Source: Caldimonas tepidiphila (GTDB lineage: Bacteria; Pseudomonadota; Gammaproteobacteria; Burkholderiales; Burkholderiaceae_C). Taken from it: a stretch of 64,000 bases of DNA. The stretch is taken from contig NZ_QXMG01000030.1 of NCBI RefSeq assembly GCF_003569765.1, forward strand, positions 1 through 64,000, in the 5' to 3' direction. The notes under the pieces are model-generated. The model was not told where the DNA came from. It worked only from the letters and a program-made list of their open reading frames with translations, and made no database searches. Shown piece after piece: positions 52,537 to 61,320 of the stretch; the stretch's first letter is position 1, and each line of letters opens with the position of its first letter. The position numbers and the translations under genes were made by a program.

Positions 52537-53784
52537 TCAGCCGGCGGCCCGCACGTCCGAGATCACGAAGCCGCTGCGCGGCAGCGCGGGCAGGCGGGCG
52601 AAGTCGAGGCGCAGGTCCTGCGGCGGCAGCGCGTAGCGCATGCGCCTCGCGAGGAAGTCGACGGACACCTTCATCAGCGCCACCGCGACCGGCTCGCCCG
52701 GGCAGCGGTGGTTCGTGCGCACCTCGCCGCCGCCCTGCGGCACGAAGCGGAAGCCCCCGGGCTCCGCGTCCGTGAAGCGCTCGGGCCGGAATGCGTCGGG
52801 ATCGTCCCAGACGCGCGGATCGTGGTCGGTGCCGTAGAGGTCGAGCATCGTGCGCCGCCCACGCGGGAAGCGGAAACCCTCCCAGTCGAAGTCCCGGCGC
52901 ACCCGCGCCACCACCGCGGGGAAGAAGGGATAGTGCCGGCGCACCTCCTGCACGAAGCGCTCGACCGCTTCCGGGTCGCCGGCCTGCAGCGCCGCGCGGC
53001 TTCCGGGGTAGCGGTGCAGCGCGTGCGCGGCCTGCACGATGAAGACCGACACCGCGACGGTCGGGCGCAGCAGGTTCAGCAGCTCGACCGCGGCGATGCG
53101 AGGCGCGAGCAGCCGCTCGTGCTCGTCGCGGTGCCAGGCGACGGCATCGAGCGCGCTGCCGGGACGGGCCTCGAAGCGATGCGCCCGCACCGCCTCGATC
53201 AGTTGCGCGAGCCAGGCCTCGGCGCGCATGCGCTGCAGGCGCGCGTGCAAATGCTGCAGCGACGCTGCCTCGTCGTAGAGCGCGGTGAGCTGCGCCGTGC
53301 GCCGCGCCACCTCCGGCTCCGGCAGCGGCACGCCCGCCCAAGCGCAGACCGCGCGTGTCAGCAGCGAGCGCATCGCGTCGTAGAGCACCACGCGGCGCCC
53401 GTCGGCGGCCCAGCCGCGCACGCAGCGCCGCCAGCCCTCGGCGACGCGGTCGGCGAGGTCCTCGACCTTCTCCGGCGTCAGCAGTTCCAGGAACAGCGCC
53501 TTGCGCCGCCGGTGCGCGGCGCCATCGAGGCTCTGCACCGCGCCCTTGCCGAACAGCGTCGCGCGCAGCGGCTCGGGTGCCGCGCGGCAGCGCTCGAAGC
53601 GCTCCGGGTCGTAGAACAGCTCGGCGGCGCGTGCGCCGCTCATGCAGATCGTCGGCTGCAGCATCAGCCGCGCCTCGAACACGTCCGAGCCGTGCTCCCG
53701 GCAGCGCCGGGAGATGTAGCGGTAGGGATCGGCAAGCAGCGCGAGGCTGCTGTCGGGTGCGTGCTCTCGCGGCATCGGGGTCAT
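52537..53784 (-). CDS. Cytochrome P450, CYP152-type fatty-acid peroxygenase
   Basis: This gene encodes 415 residues. The heme-ligand region is FVPQGGGEVRTNHRCPGE with Cys361. The I-helix carries LLRPTVAV, where Arg240-Pro241 sits at the position of the substrate-carboxylate-binding Arg-Pro pair of CYP152 enzymes. RRHYPFFPAV and LYGTDHDPRVWDDPDAFRPERF also match the family. CYP152 enzymes use H2O2 directly to hydroxylate or decarboxylate fatty acids. Gln84 (GAVQSLDG) occupies the position that is Gln in hydroxylating BS-beta and His in the alkene-forming OleT, favouring hydroxylation. No redox-partner gene is near, as expected. Confidence 0.85.
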   Translation of the reverse strand: MTPMPREHAPDSSLALLADPYRYISRRCREHGSDVFEARLMLQPTICMSGARAAELFYDPERFERCRAAPEPLRATLFGKGAVQSLDGAAHRRRKALFLELLTPEKVEDLADRVAEGWRRCVRGWAADGRRVVLYDAMRSLLTRAVCAWAGVPLPEPEVARRTAQLTALYDEAASLQHLHARLQRMRAEAWLAQLIEAVRAHRFEARPGSALDAVAWHRDEHERLLAPRIAAVELLNLLRPTVAVSVFIVQAAHALHRYPGSRAALQAGDPEAVERFVQEVRRHYPFFPAVVARVRRDFDWEGFRFPRGRRTMLDLYGTDHDPRVWDDPDAFRPERFTDAEPGGFRFVPQGGGEVRTNHRCPGEPVAVALMKVSVDFLARRMRYALPPQDLRLDFARLPALPRSGFVISDVRAAG

Positions 53785-53904
53785 CGGGTTCGCTCCTCGG
53801 GCTCGGGCGGCAGGGCCTGCGAGAGCGGTCGGCAACCGGCGTGCCGGGGGGCGGGGCATGCGACTTGCCTGTTTCCGGAGTCACCATTGCCGCCGGAGCA
53901 GCCC

Positions 53905-54777
53905 ATGGGCTTCCTGATGAACAACCTGTCACCCACGGTGACGAACATGATCCGCTTCGACCACAGCCACGTGCTGTCGACCTTCCAGCAGTTCCACGCC
54001 GGCACCTCGCGTTCCAAGAAGCAGGCGCTGGTGAACTCGGCCTGCCTGGCCCTGGAGGTCCATGCCCAGCTGGAGGAGGAAATCTTCTACCCGGCGCTGC
54101 GCGAGCTGGCGCCGGACCTGACGATCATCGAGAAGAGCTACTCCGAGCAGGCCGAGATGCGCCGCCTGATCGACAAGCTGCGCACGCTGCCGCCCGAGTC
54201 GCCCGACTACGACGCGACCTTCATGGAGCTGATGCGCGACACGCTGCATCACGTCGCCGACGAGGAGACGACGATGCTGCCCGCGGCGGAGCAACTGCTG
54301 TGCGGGCGCTTGCGCGAGCTCGGCGCCGAGATGGCGCGCCGCCGCCTGCAGCTCACCGCGGTGCGCGCGACCGAGCTGGCGTCGAACGCGCTCTACTCCT
54401 TCCCGCAGAGCGCGATGGTGATGGCCGCCGGGCTGATGAACGCCGGCGCCTTCCTGTTCAGCCGCACCGGTTCGTCCACCTCGCACGCGACCTACTCGTC
54501 CTCGCCGCCGCCGGGGGCCGGCTACGGCGGCACGAGCCACGGCGGCGCAGGCTACGGCAGCGCGGGCACGGGCGGCTACGGTGGCAGCTCCGGCACGGGC
54601 AGCTACACGGCGGGCGCTTCCGGCACGGGAACATCGGGCGCCCCTTCCGGCTACGAAAGCGCGGCGCCGGACACCGCCGCGGCCGCGGCCGCCGACCTCG
54701 CCGCCGCTGCGGCGGGCGTCACCGGCTCGGTGGCACCGCCCTACACGCCCCGCGACCCGCGCGACCCGCGCGCCTGA
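53905..54777 (+). CDS. Hemerythrin with a long Gly/Tyr/Ser-rich tail
   Basis: This gene encodes 290 residues. Residues about 12-150 form a hemerythrin bundle with ligands in MIRFDHSHVL, VHAQLEEEIFYP, EKSYSEQAEM and LHHVADEETTMLPA. The fourth helix is followed by a hydrophobic patch (SFPQSAMVMAAGLMNAGAFLF). From residue 200 comes a low-complexity tail of GYGG, GTGS and GSAG repeats, then an Ala-rich stretch. The tail may be flexible or phase-separating; function unknown. It is divergent from the P450 gene (120 bp), possibly regulated together. Confidence 0.85.
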   Translation: MGFLMNNLSPTVTNMIRFDHSHVLSTFQQFHAGTSRSKKQALVNSACLALEVHAQLEEEIFYPALRELAPDLTIIEKSYSEQAEMRRLIDKLRTLPPESPDYDATFMELMRDTLHHVADEETTMLPAAEQLLCGRLRELGAEMARRRLQLTAVRATELASNALYSFPQSAMVMAAGLMNAGAFLFSRTGSSTSHATYSSSPPPGAGYGGTSHGGAGYGSAGTGGYGGSSGTGSYTAGASGTGTSGAPSGYESAAPDTAAAAAADLAAAAAGVTGSVAPPYTPRDPRDPRA

Positions 54778-55086
54778 GCGGCACCGCTCCCGGCCCCGCG
54801 CCGATCGCTCGCCGCAAGGGCGGGCACGGCGCAGGCCCGGCCGGCAAGAGCGCGTTGCGGCGCCCGGGCCGCAGGCGCCGCCCGTTCCACACCTCGACAC
54901 GGGCTGCCGGCTCTCTGCGGCAGCACCCCGACGCGCGGACGCGGGCCGCTGCATGCGGCCGACGCCCGCGGTGCCGTGCACCCCGCGTCCGCCTCGGCGG
55001 CGTTCAGCCACCGGCTGCCGGCAGCCGGTTCGGTCACCGCTCGTCCGTCCGGGCGCCGGGACATCCGCCCCGGCCGCCGCCCCGCC
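54778..55086. other. Non-coding gap
   Basis: These 309 bp separate the tailed hemerythrin gene from the small minus-strand gene. Frames here are Arg/Pro-rich shadows. No promoter, RNA gene, terminator with a T-run or repeat was recognised. Confidence 0.4.
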
Positions 55087-55278
55087 TCAGTGCAGCGAGG
55101 GCGGCGCGTCGTCGTCCGGGTACATCAGCGCATCGGCATGCAGCATCGCGCGCCACAGGTGCGCCGGCATCGCCTGGATCTGCTCCGGCCGCGGATGCTT
55201 CATCACGTAGCTGCGGATCTCCAGGTACTGCTCCTGCGTCAGCAGGCCCAGGCTGCGCATTTCATCCAGCGTTTGCAT
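55087..55278 (-). CDS. Small hypothetical protein (63 aa)
   Basis: This gene encodes 63 residues. It begins MQTLDEMRSLGLLTQEQYLEI, a helical, SHOCT-like start (short C-terminal-domain pattern of Leu at regular spacing), and continues with IQAMPAHLWRAML. The ATG has GGAGG about 7 bases upstream (aaggaggcccgac). Composition is normal. No name can be assigned. Confidence 0.6.
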   Translation of the reverse strand: MQTLDEMRSLGLLTQEQYLEIRSYVMKHPRPEQIQAMPAHLWRAMLHADALMYPDDDAPPSLH

Positions 55279-55496
55279 CGTCGGGCCTCCTTGATGCCGG
55301 TTTATCCGGCTGACGACGCCAAGATAACACCGGAACCGCGGGCCGCGTGCGCCGGGGGAATCCGGGAATTCCGCGGCGCGGCGCCGGCCCTGCGGCTGCG
55401 GGGACCGGGCGCGCGTGCCCGCCGGTGCCCGCTGCGGCGCTGGCGAGGCCAGCCCGTCCCCGACCACCGCGCGCGCAACTTGCTCCGAAGCAGGGC

Positions 55497-56399
55497 ATGA
55501 AAGTCACGATCCGCAACCAGGTCGCGGGCGAGAAGCTCGTCCACCTCATGCCGCCGTCCTATCGCGACGAGGCGCGCAAGGGCACCCGCCCCGAGGGCCG
55601 CTACTCCGTCCTGCTGTTCGCGCACGCCTCGCGTGACGTGGTGCCCTCGCCGCCGGTGCGCAAGGCGCTGCGCCGGCTGCAGGAGCCGGCGCCCGACGGC
55701 ATCGTCGCGGTCGGCACGGTGTTCACCGCCGAGGCGCTCGGGCTGCTGCGCGAGGCCGGTGCCCGCGTGGTCGCGATGCGCAAGTCGCGCTGGACGGACG
55801 AATCGGCGCGCCAGCGGCAGTTGAAGCCGGGCCCCCTCGGATCGGGGCCGCAGGCGCAGGCAGAGGGCGATACCGAACCCGTGGGCGATGCCGCCCCGGA
55901 TGCCCCGGAAGGCTCGCGCGACCCCGACGACATCCGCGGCCTGCTGGGGGCCTACCGGGACACCGACTACCAGGTGGAGGGACTGCCTTCGCCGCTGCGG
56001 CCCGGCGCGCCCCACCCCGGCCTCGACGCCTACCTCGCGCAGCAGGGCGCCCGCTCGCTCGCGATCCTCACCGCCTACAACCCGCGCAGCGAAACGCTGT
56101 CGCTCGCAGAGAACGCGCAGCGTCAGGGTGCGCTGCGCGAGCAGCTGGAGCAGCACGGCCTGCGCTTCGTCGATGCCACCGGCCGCGACCGCGAGGGCGA
56201 GGCGCGCTCGCCCGAGCCGCTGCTAGGCGTGTTCGACGCGCCGCCCGAGCTGATCCTGCGCCTGATGGAGGAGTTCGGGCAGAACGCGGCGGTCCTCGCC
56301 GAGGCCGGCACGCCGCCGCGCCTGCTGCTGCTGCCGGCGTTCGAGCGCGAACTTGTGCAGGACGGACCCGACGAGCCTCAGGGCGGCGCACAGGCATAG
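55497..56399 (+). CDS. DUF3293 protein with an N-terminal extra domain
   Basis: This gene encodes 300 residues. The C-terminal ~130 residues match DUF3293 (AILTAYNPRSETLSLAEN, then GVFDAPPELILRLMEEFGQNA). The N-terminal ~105 residues contain GIVAVGTVFTAEALGLLREAG, resembling a small separate conserved protein; a charged linker (about 105-150) joins them. Role unknown. The ATG at 55497 is preceded by a weak GAAGCAGGG site. Its last 22 bp overlap the end of the convergent esterase gene. Confidence 0.75.
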   Translation: MKVTIRNQVAGEKLVHLMPPSYRDEARKGTRPEGRYSVLLFAHASRDVVPSPPVRKALRRLQEPAPDGIVAVGTVFTAEALGLLREAGARVVAMRKSRWTDESARQRQLKPGPLGSGPQAQAEGDTEPVGDAAPDAPEGSRDPDDIRGLLGAYRDTDYQVEGLPSPLRPGAPHPGLDAYLAQQGARSLAILTAYNPRSETLSLAENAQRQGALREQLEQHGLRFVDATGRDREGEARSPEPLLGVFDAPPELILRLMEEFGQNAAVLAEAGTPPRLLLLPAFERELVQDGPDEPQGGAQA

Positions 56400-58066
56400 C
56401 TCGAGGCCTCGTCCGGGCTGCCCCGCCCCAGGTACTTCGGGAAGGCCGGATGAGGGCACAGCGGCCGCGTGCGGCCCTGCGTCGGCGCGGCGATGTCGAT
56501 CGCCTCGAGCACCTGCGGCGCGACGCCCCCGTCCACCCAGCGGTCGAGCGCGCCGAGCGCATCCCAGAAGGGCACGAAGGGGCCGCCGCCGTGCTGGAAG
56601 CCCGGCACCGTGTAGAGCCGCATGAAGCCGTCGACGGGCGCCGCGCCGCGCAGGCGCCGCTGCACCTCCTGGTAGTAGGCGATGGTCTGGTTCGGACTGA
56701 TCACCTCGTCGGCGAGGCCGTGCATCACGATCGCCTTGCCGCCGCGCGCCGCGAAGGCGGAGAGGTCGGGGTTCATCGCGCCGACCGTGCCCGACAGCTC
56801 GACCAGCCGCGCGCGCAGCGCGCCGGGGCGGTCGAGGTCGAAGGCGAGCGACTCGAAGGACGGGTCGCGCGCGACGAAGAACTTCATGTAGTCGTCGCCC
56901 TGCGCGTAGAGATAGCCGTTGGCCTCGGGCGTCGGCGGCTTCACCGGCCGCGGCGAGCGCCCGAGGCCGTGGCGGCCCGAGAAGTCGCCGCCCGCGAGCA
57001 CGTTGTAGCCCTCGTAGCCCCGCACGCCGTGCGCCAGCGTGTAGGGCAGCAGGTAGCCTTCGTGGAGCAGCCGCACGGTGGCGAGCTGGGCGTCCGACAG
57101 GCAGTGGCTGCCGAGGTCCGCGCCGCCGCGGCAGCGCAGTGCGCCGAGGGTCGCCTGCGCCCGCGCGCGGCAGCCCGCCACGTCGCCGACGATGCCGTCC
57201 TCCAGCCCGTCGAGCGCATCGCAGGCCTTCAGCCCCGCGCCGTGCACCAGCGGCCACTTCACCGGCGGCACGAAGCCGCCCGCGCGGCGGTAGGCCGCCT
57301 GCCCGAGCTTCACGCCCATCAGCCGCACGCCCGAGAAGTTCAGCGCCGGCGCCACCGCGACGATGCCGTCGTAGTCGGCCGGGAAGCGCTGGATCGCCGT
57401 GAAGGCCTCGCGACCGCCGGTGGACGCGCCCGCGAAGTAGACGCGCCGCGCCGGCCCGCCGTAGTGCAGCCGCAGCAGGTGCAGCGCCGCGTCGCGCGTC
57501 TTCTTCAGGTGCTGCCAGCCGAAGTTGCGCAGCGCCTCCTCGTCGAGCGCGAAGTCGGCCTCCGCATCCGTCCTCTCGTGGCCCGAGTCGGAGCCGAAGG
57601 TCGCGTAGCCGCGCCATAGCGGCGGGAAGTAGGGCGTCATGTCGATCTGCCCGGTGCCGGCGGCCACCGTGCCGTTGTAGCCGCTGCCGCCCATCTGCAC
57701 CGCCTTGCCGTTCCAGCGCGCCGGCAGGTTGAGCTGGAAGCGGATCGGCGGCGCGCGCGCATCGACCGGGTGGATCCGCCCCTCCACCTTGCAGTACGCG
57801 CCGTTGCGCCTGTGCTCCTCGCCGGCCGCGACGATCGAGCCCTTGTCCACCGTCGCCCCCGAGGTCGGCAGGCCGATGCGCGCGGCGTCGATGCGCAGCC
57901 CCGCGAGCCCGGCGCATGCGCTCGCGGCGTTCCCGCCGCCGTCCGGCGCGCCGTCCGCGCCGGGCGCGATGCCGGCGCCGTGCAGCACCAGCAGCGCGGC
58001 GGCCACGCCGACGCCGGGCCGGAGGAACCGGCGTGGCCATCGCTGCTGCCCCGACGCTCGCTGCAT
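56378..58066 (-). CDS. Tannase/feruloyl esterase family hydrolase
   Basis: This gene encodes 562 residues. A signal peptide or membrane anchor (VGVAAALLVLHGAGIAPGA) precedes the catalytic domain. The Ser nucleophile is in YFAGASTGGREAF, Asp in MHGLADEVISPNQ, His in VPGFQHGGGPFVPF. Paired Cys around ALRCRGGADLG...HCLSD are typical of tannases. It probably hydrolyses aromatic esters (ferulate, gallate or terephthalate half-esters) in the periplasm. The ATG at 58066 was used; an upstream in-frame ATG (58093) would add a basic RRRTG segment and is possible. Confidence 0.85.
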   Translation of the reverse strand: MQRASGQQRWPRRFLRPGVGVAAALLVLHGAGIAPGADGAPDGGGNAASACAGLAGLRIDAARIGLPTSGATVDKGSIVAAGEEHRRNGAYCKVEGRIHPVDARAPPIRFQLNLPARWNGKAVQMGGSGYNGTVAAGTGQIDMTPYFPPLWRGYATFGSDSGHERTDAEADFALDEEALRNFGWQHLKKTRDAALHLLRLHYGGPARRVYFAGASTGGREAFTAIQRFPADYDGIVAVAPALNFSGVRLMGVKLGQAAYRRAGGFVPPVKWPLVHGAGLKACDALDGLEDGIVGDVAGCRARAQATLGALRCRGGADLGSHCLSDAQLATVRLLHEGYLLPYTLAHGVRGYEGYNVLAGGDFSGRHGLGRSPRPVKPPTPEANGYLYAQGDDYMKFFVARDPSFESLAFDLDRPGALRARLVELSGTVGAMNPDLSAFAARGGKAIVMHGLADEVISPNQTIAYYQEVQRRLRGAAPVDGFMRLYTVPGFQHGGGPFVPFWDALGALDRWVDGGVAPQVLEAIDIAAPTQGRTRPLCPHPAFPKYLGRGSPDEASSYACAPP

Positions 58067-58294
58067 GCCCGTCCTTCGCCGGCTGAACCGCATCGGACCG
58101 GGGTGCAAGGCACATACCTGCCGGCCGCGACAGGCGGCTTCCGGGAGGACGCACGCCCCCTGTTGCGTCCGCGCATCGGATCGCGACGCTTTGCAACCGT
58201 TACCGCCGCTCGTCGGTGCCGCGGGGAAGCGCCCCCCTCCCCGCCCCCTACAATTTCCGGCAACCAGCCAACTTCCCTGTCCCGAGGAAAAGCA

Positions 58295-59017
58295 ATGAAC
58301 TACCGCCAATTGGCGATCGCGATCGGCCTGTGCGGCGCTGCCGCCGCGTCCCACGCCGGCAAATACGACTTCCCCGAGCTGCGGCTGATCACGCAGCAGG
58401 ACTTCCGCCTGCTGTCCGAGGACCTGGGCGCCGCCTTCAGCTACAAGCCGATCACGCCGGCCGAGCCGCTGGGCATCCTCGGCTTCGACGTCGGCGTCGA
58501 GGTGACCGCGACGCAGCTCGCCAACCCCGAGGCCTTCCGCCGCGCCACCGGCGCCTCGGAGGACACGCTCTACGTCCCGCGCCTGCATGTCGCCAAGGGC
58601 CTGCCCTTCGGCTTCGACGTCGGCGCCTCCTACACCGCGCTGCCCGGCGGCGAGGTGAGCCTGTTCGGCGCCGAGGCACGCTATGCGCTGGTGCCGGGCA
58701 ACGTGGTGATGCCCGCCGTCGCGGTGCGCGCGAGCTACAGCACGCTGCGCGGCGCCGACCGGCTCGAGCTGAACACCCGCGGCCTGGACGTCTCGGTGTC
58801 CAAGGGCTTCGCGATGTTCACGCCCTACGCCGGCGTCGGCGTGGTGCGCGTGGACAGCGACCCGCGCGACACGCTGACCCTGCGCCGCGAGAAGTTCGAC
58901 CAGAACAAGGTCTTCGTCGGCGCCAACGTCAACCTGATGGTGATGAACCTCGCCGTCGAGGCCGACCGCACCGGCGAAACCACCAGCTACAGCGCGAAGC
59001 TGGGCTGGCGCTGGTAA
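58295..59017 (+). CDS. YfaZ-like outer-membrane beta-barrel protein
   Basis: This gene encodes 240 residues. The signal peptide (IAIGLCGAAAASHA) is followed by alternating strands characteristic of a small barrel (FGFDVGASYTALPGGEVSLF, GANVNLMVMNLAVEADRTGE). It ends in Trp (AKLGWRW), the C-terminal aromatic that BAM recognises. The overall pattern fits YfaZ/outer-membrane transporter-like proteins; function unknown. The ATG is preceded by CGAGGAAAAGC. A strong terminator follows at 59076. Confidence 0.78.
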   Translation: MNYRQLAIAIGLCGAAAASHAGKYDFPELRLITQQDFRLLSEDLGAAFSYKPITPAEPLGILGFDVGVEVTATQLANPEAFRRATGASEDTLYVPRLHVAKGLPFGFDVGASYTALPGGEVSLFGAEARYALVPGNVVMPAVAVRASYSTLRGADRLELNTRGLDVSVSKGFAMFTPYAGVGVVRVDSDPRDTLTLRREKFDQNKVFVGANVNLMVMNLAVEADRTGETTSYSAKLGWRW

Positions 59018-59075
59018 GAAGCGGGAGCGGGGCCGGACGGTCCCGCTCGCCGCCCCGGCGCGAGGAACGCGCGCG

Positions 59076-59117
59076 AGAAGGCCGCAGTGGCGAACGCTCT
59101 GCGGCCTTCTGCCTTTC
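59076..59117 (+). terminator. Strong terminator hairpin after the outer-membrane gene
   Basis: A 12-bp perfect stem (agaaggccgcag / ctgcggccttct) with an 11-base loop ends about 95 bp after the stop codon, followed by the weak T-rich gcctttcc. Read in the other direction, the tail gcgcg gives no T-run. A second hairpin (59166-59180) lies next to the tryptophan dioxygenase stop and may end the minus-strand operon. Confidence 0.7.
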
Positions 59118-59181
59118 CGGGATCCCGCTCAGGCGGGAAGGTCCGCGCCGGTCCCGGGAAAGGCCCCTGGGGTTCCCAGGC

Positions 59182-60018
59182 TCAGAGGTGGGTGCGCAGG
59201 GTCCAGATCTCCGGGAACAGCACCACGTCGAGCATCTTGCGCAGGTAGCTCACGCCCCCGGTGCCGCCGGTGCCCCGCTTGAACCCGATCACGCGCTCCA
59301 CGGTGGTGACATGGCGGAAGCGCCAGAGGCGGAAGGCGTCCTCGATGTCGGTCAGCTTCTCGGCCAGCTGGTACAGGTCCCAGTGGGCGCCCGGGTCGCG
59401 GTAGACCTGCAGCCAGGCCTGCTGCACGCCGTCGCTCGCCTCGTACGGCTGGGTCCAGTCGCGCTCGAGGTGGGACGCCGGCACCTCGATGCCGCGACGC
59501 GCCATCAGGCGAAGCGCCTCGTCGTAGAGGGACGGCGCCCGGTACGCCGCATCCACCCGCGCCAGCAGCTCGGGCTTGTGCGCGTGCGGCTTGAGCATCG
59601 CCGCGTTCTTGTTGCCGAGCGAGAACTCGATGCAGCGGTACTGCGCGCTCTGGAAACCGCTCGAGTTGGCCAGGTAGGGCCGCATCGCGGTGTACTCGGG
59701 CGGCGTCATCGTCGCCAGCACGTTCCAGGCGCCGACCAGCTGCTCCATGATGCGGCTCACGCGGGCCAGCATCTTGAAGGCCTCCGGCATGCGGTCCTCG
59801 CGGATCGCGGCGAGGGCCGCGGCGAGCTCGTGCAGCATCAGCTTCATCCACAGCTCGGAGGTCTGGTGCTGCACGATGAACAGCATCTCGTCGTGGGCCG
59901 GCGACAGCGGCTGCTGCTCGTTCAGGATCTGGTCGAGTCGCAGGTAGTCGCCGTAGCTCATGTCACGGCTGAAGTCCAGGCGGGCGCCCTCTTCGGCGAC
60001 GATCTTCTCGGTACTCAT
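59182..60018 (-). CDS. kynA: Tryptophan 2,3-dioxygenase
   Basis: This gene encodes 278 residues, the bacterial TDO length. Family blocks: [32 protein letters not shown] (His near residue 51 in substrate binding) and [23 protein letters not shown], the latter including the heme-ligand His and the C-terminal loop. It oxidises L-tryptophan to N-formylkynurenine with O2. It is the last gene of the operon, 11 bp after kynureninase. The start follows TTGAGGGGAA. Confidence 0.95.
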   Translation of the reverse strand: MSTEKIVAEEGARLDFSRDMSYGDYLRLDQILNEQQPLSPAHDEMLFIVQHQTSELWMKLMLHELAAALAAIREDRMPEAFKMLARVSRIMEQLVGAWNVLATMTPPEYTAMRPYLANSSGFQSAQYRCIEFSLGNKNAAMLKPHAHKPELLARVDAAYRAPSLYDEALRLMARRGIEVPASHLERDWTQPYEASDGVQQAWLQVYRDPGAHWDLYQLAEKLTDIEDAFRLWRFRHVTTVERVIGFKRGTGGTGGVSYLRKMLDVVLFPEIWTLRTHL

Positions 60019-60029
60019 GTTCGTTCCCC

Positions 60030-61307
60030 TCAGGTCACGGCGGCGCGCTGGTTGAAGCGCGACTGCCGCCACTCGCCGCTCTCCAGCACCTGCACCAGGT
60101 GCTCGACGGCATCCCAGACGTCGACGAAGCGCAGGTAGAGCGGCGTGAAGCCGAAGCGCAGGATGCCGGGCGCCCGGAAGTCGCCGACCACGCCGCGGGC
60201 GATCAGCGCCTGCACGATGGCGTAGGCGCCCTCTTCCCGCCTCAGGCTGACCTGGCTGCCGCGAACGGCGTGCGCGCGCGGCGTCTGCAGCGCCAGCCCG
60301 TGCCCGGCGCAGCGCTGCTCCACCAGCTCGATGAACAGGTCGGTCAGCGCCAGCGACTTCCGCCGCAGCGCCTCCATGCCGCCGAGGGGCTCCGCAGCCA
60401 GCACGGTGTCGACGCCGCATTCGAGCGCCGACAGCGCGATCGCCGAGGGCGTTCCGCAGACGAAGCGCGCGACACCGGTCGCGGGCCGGTAGCCGGGGGT
60501 GAACTCGAAGGGCGCGGCGTGGCCCATCCAGCCCGACAGGGGCTGCCACAGGGACTGCTCGTCCATGCGCGCGGCGTGCCGGGGATGCAGCCACACGAAG
60601 GCCGGCGAGCCGGGGCCGCCGTTGAGGTACTTGTAGCCGCAGCCGACCGCGAAGTCGGCGTCGCTGCCCTTCAGGTCCACCGGGATCGCCCCCGCGGAGT
60701 GCGCCAGGTCCCAGACCACCAGCCCGCCCGCCGCATGCGCCGCGGCGGTCAGATCGCGCATCGAGTGCATGCGGCCGCTGCGGTAGTTCACCTGCGTGAG
60801 CATCAGCACCGCGAGCTCGTCGTTCAGATGGGCCGCGATCTCGTCGGCCGACACCAGGCGCAGCTCGAAGCCGTGCTGGCGCGCCAGGCTCTCGGCGATG
60901 TAGAGGTCGGTCGGGAAGTTGTCGCGCTCGGAGACGATGACGCGCCGCTTCGGGGCGTCCGCCTTGACGAGGCCGAGCGCGACGGCGAGCACCTTGTAGA
61001 GGTTGAGCGAGGTCGAGTCGGCCGCGATCAGCTCGCCGGGCGCCGCCCCCACCAAGCGCGCGATCTTGTCGCCCACGCGCTGCGGGAGGTCGATCCAGCC
61101 GGCCTTGTTCCAGCTCTGGATCAGATCGCGACCCCATTCCGCGCTGACCACTTCGGCGACCCGCGCCGCAGTGGCGCGCGGCAGCACGCCGAGCGAATTG
61201 CCGTCGAGGTAGATCGTGCCGGGGGGAAGCTCGAACTGTTCGCGCAGCGATGCGAGAGGATCCTCCGCGTCGCGCAGGACGCAGGCCTGCCGGGTGATGT
61301 CGGTCAT
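60030..61307 (-). CDS. kynU: Kynureninase
   Basis: This gene encodes 425 residues. PLP-dependent fold type I. Lys226 in [12 protein letters not shown] is the Schiff-base lysine; [12 protein letters not shown] is the N-terminal signature; [12 protein letters not shown] is the active-site loop. It splits kynurenine into anthranilate and alanine. It lies directly upstream of kynA in the same minus-strand operon. The ATG at 61307 has GGAGCC about 5 bases upstream. Confidence 0.95.
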   Translation of the reverse strand: MTDITRQACVLRDAEDPLASLREQFELPPGTIYLDGNSLGVLPRATAARVAEVVSAEWGRDLIQSWNKAGWIDLPQRVGDKIARLVGAAPGELIAADSTSLNLYKVLAVALGLVKADAPKRRVIVSERDNFPTDLYIAESLARQHGFELRLVSADEIAAHLNDELAVLMLTQVNYRSGRMHSMRDLTAAAHAAGGLVVWDLAHSAGAIPVDLKGSDADFAVGCGYKYLNGGPGSPAFVWLHPRHAARMDEQSLWQPLSGWMGHAAPFEFTPGYRPATGVARFVCGTPSAIALSALECGVDTVLAAEPLGGMEALRRKSLALTDLFIELVEQRCAGHGLALQTPRAHAVRGSQVSLRREEGAYAIVQALIARGVVGDFRAPGILRFGFTPLYLRFVDVWDAVEHLVQVLESGEWRQSRFNQRAAVT

Positions 61308-61320
61308 GACGGCTCCTTCC

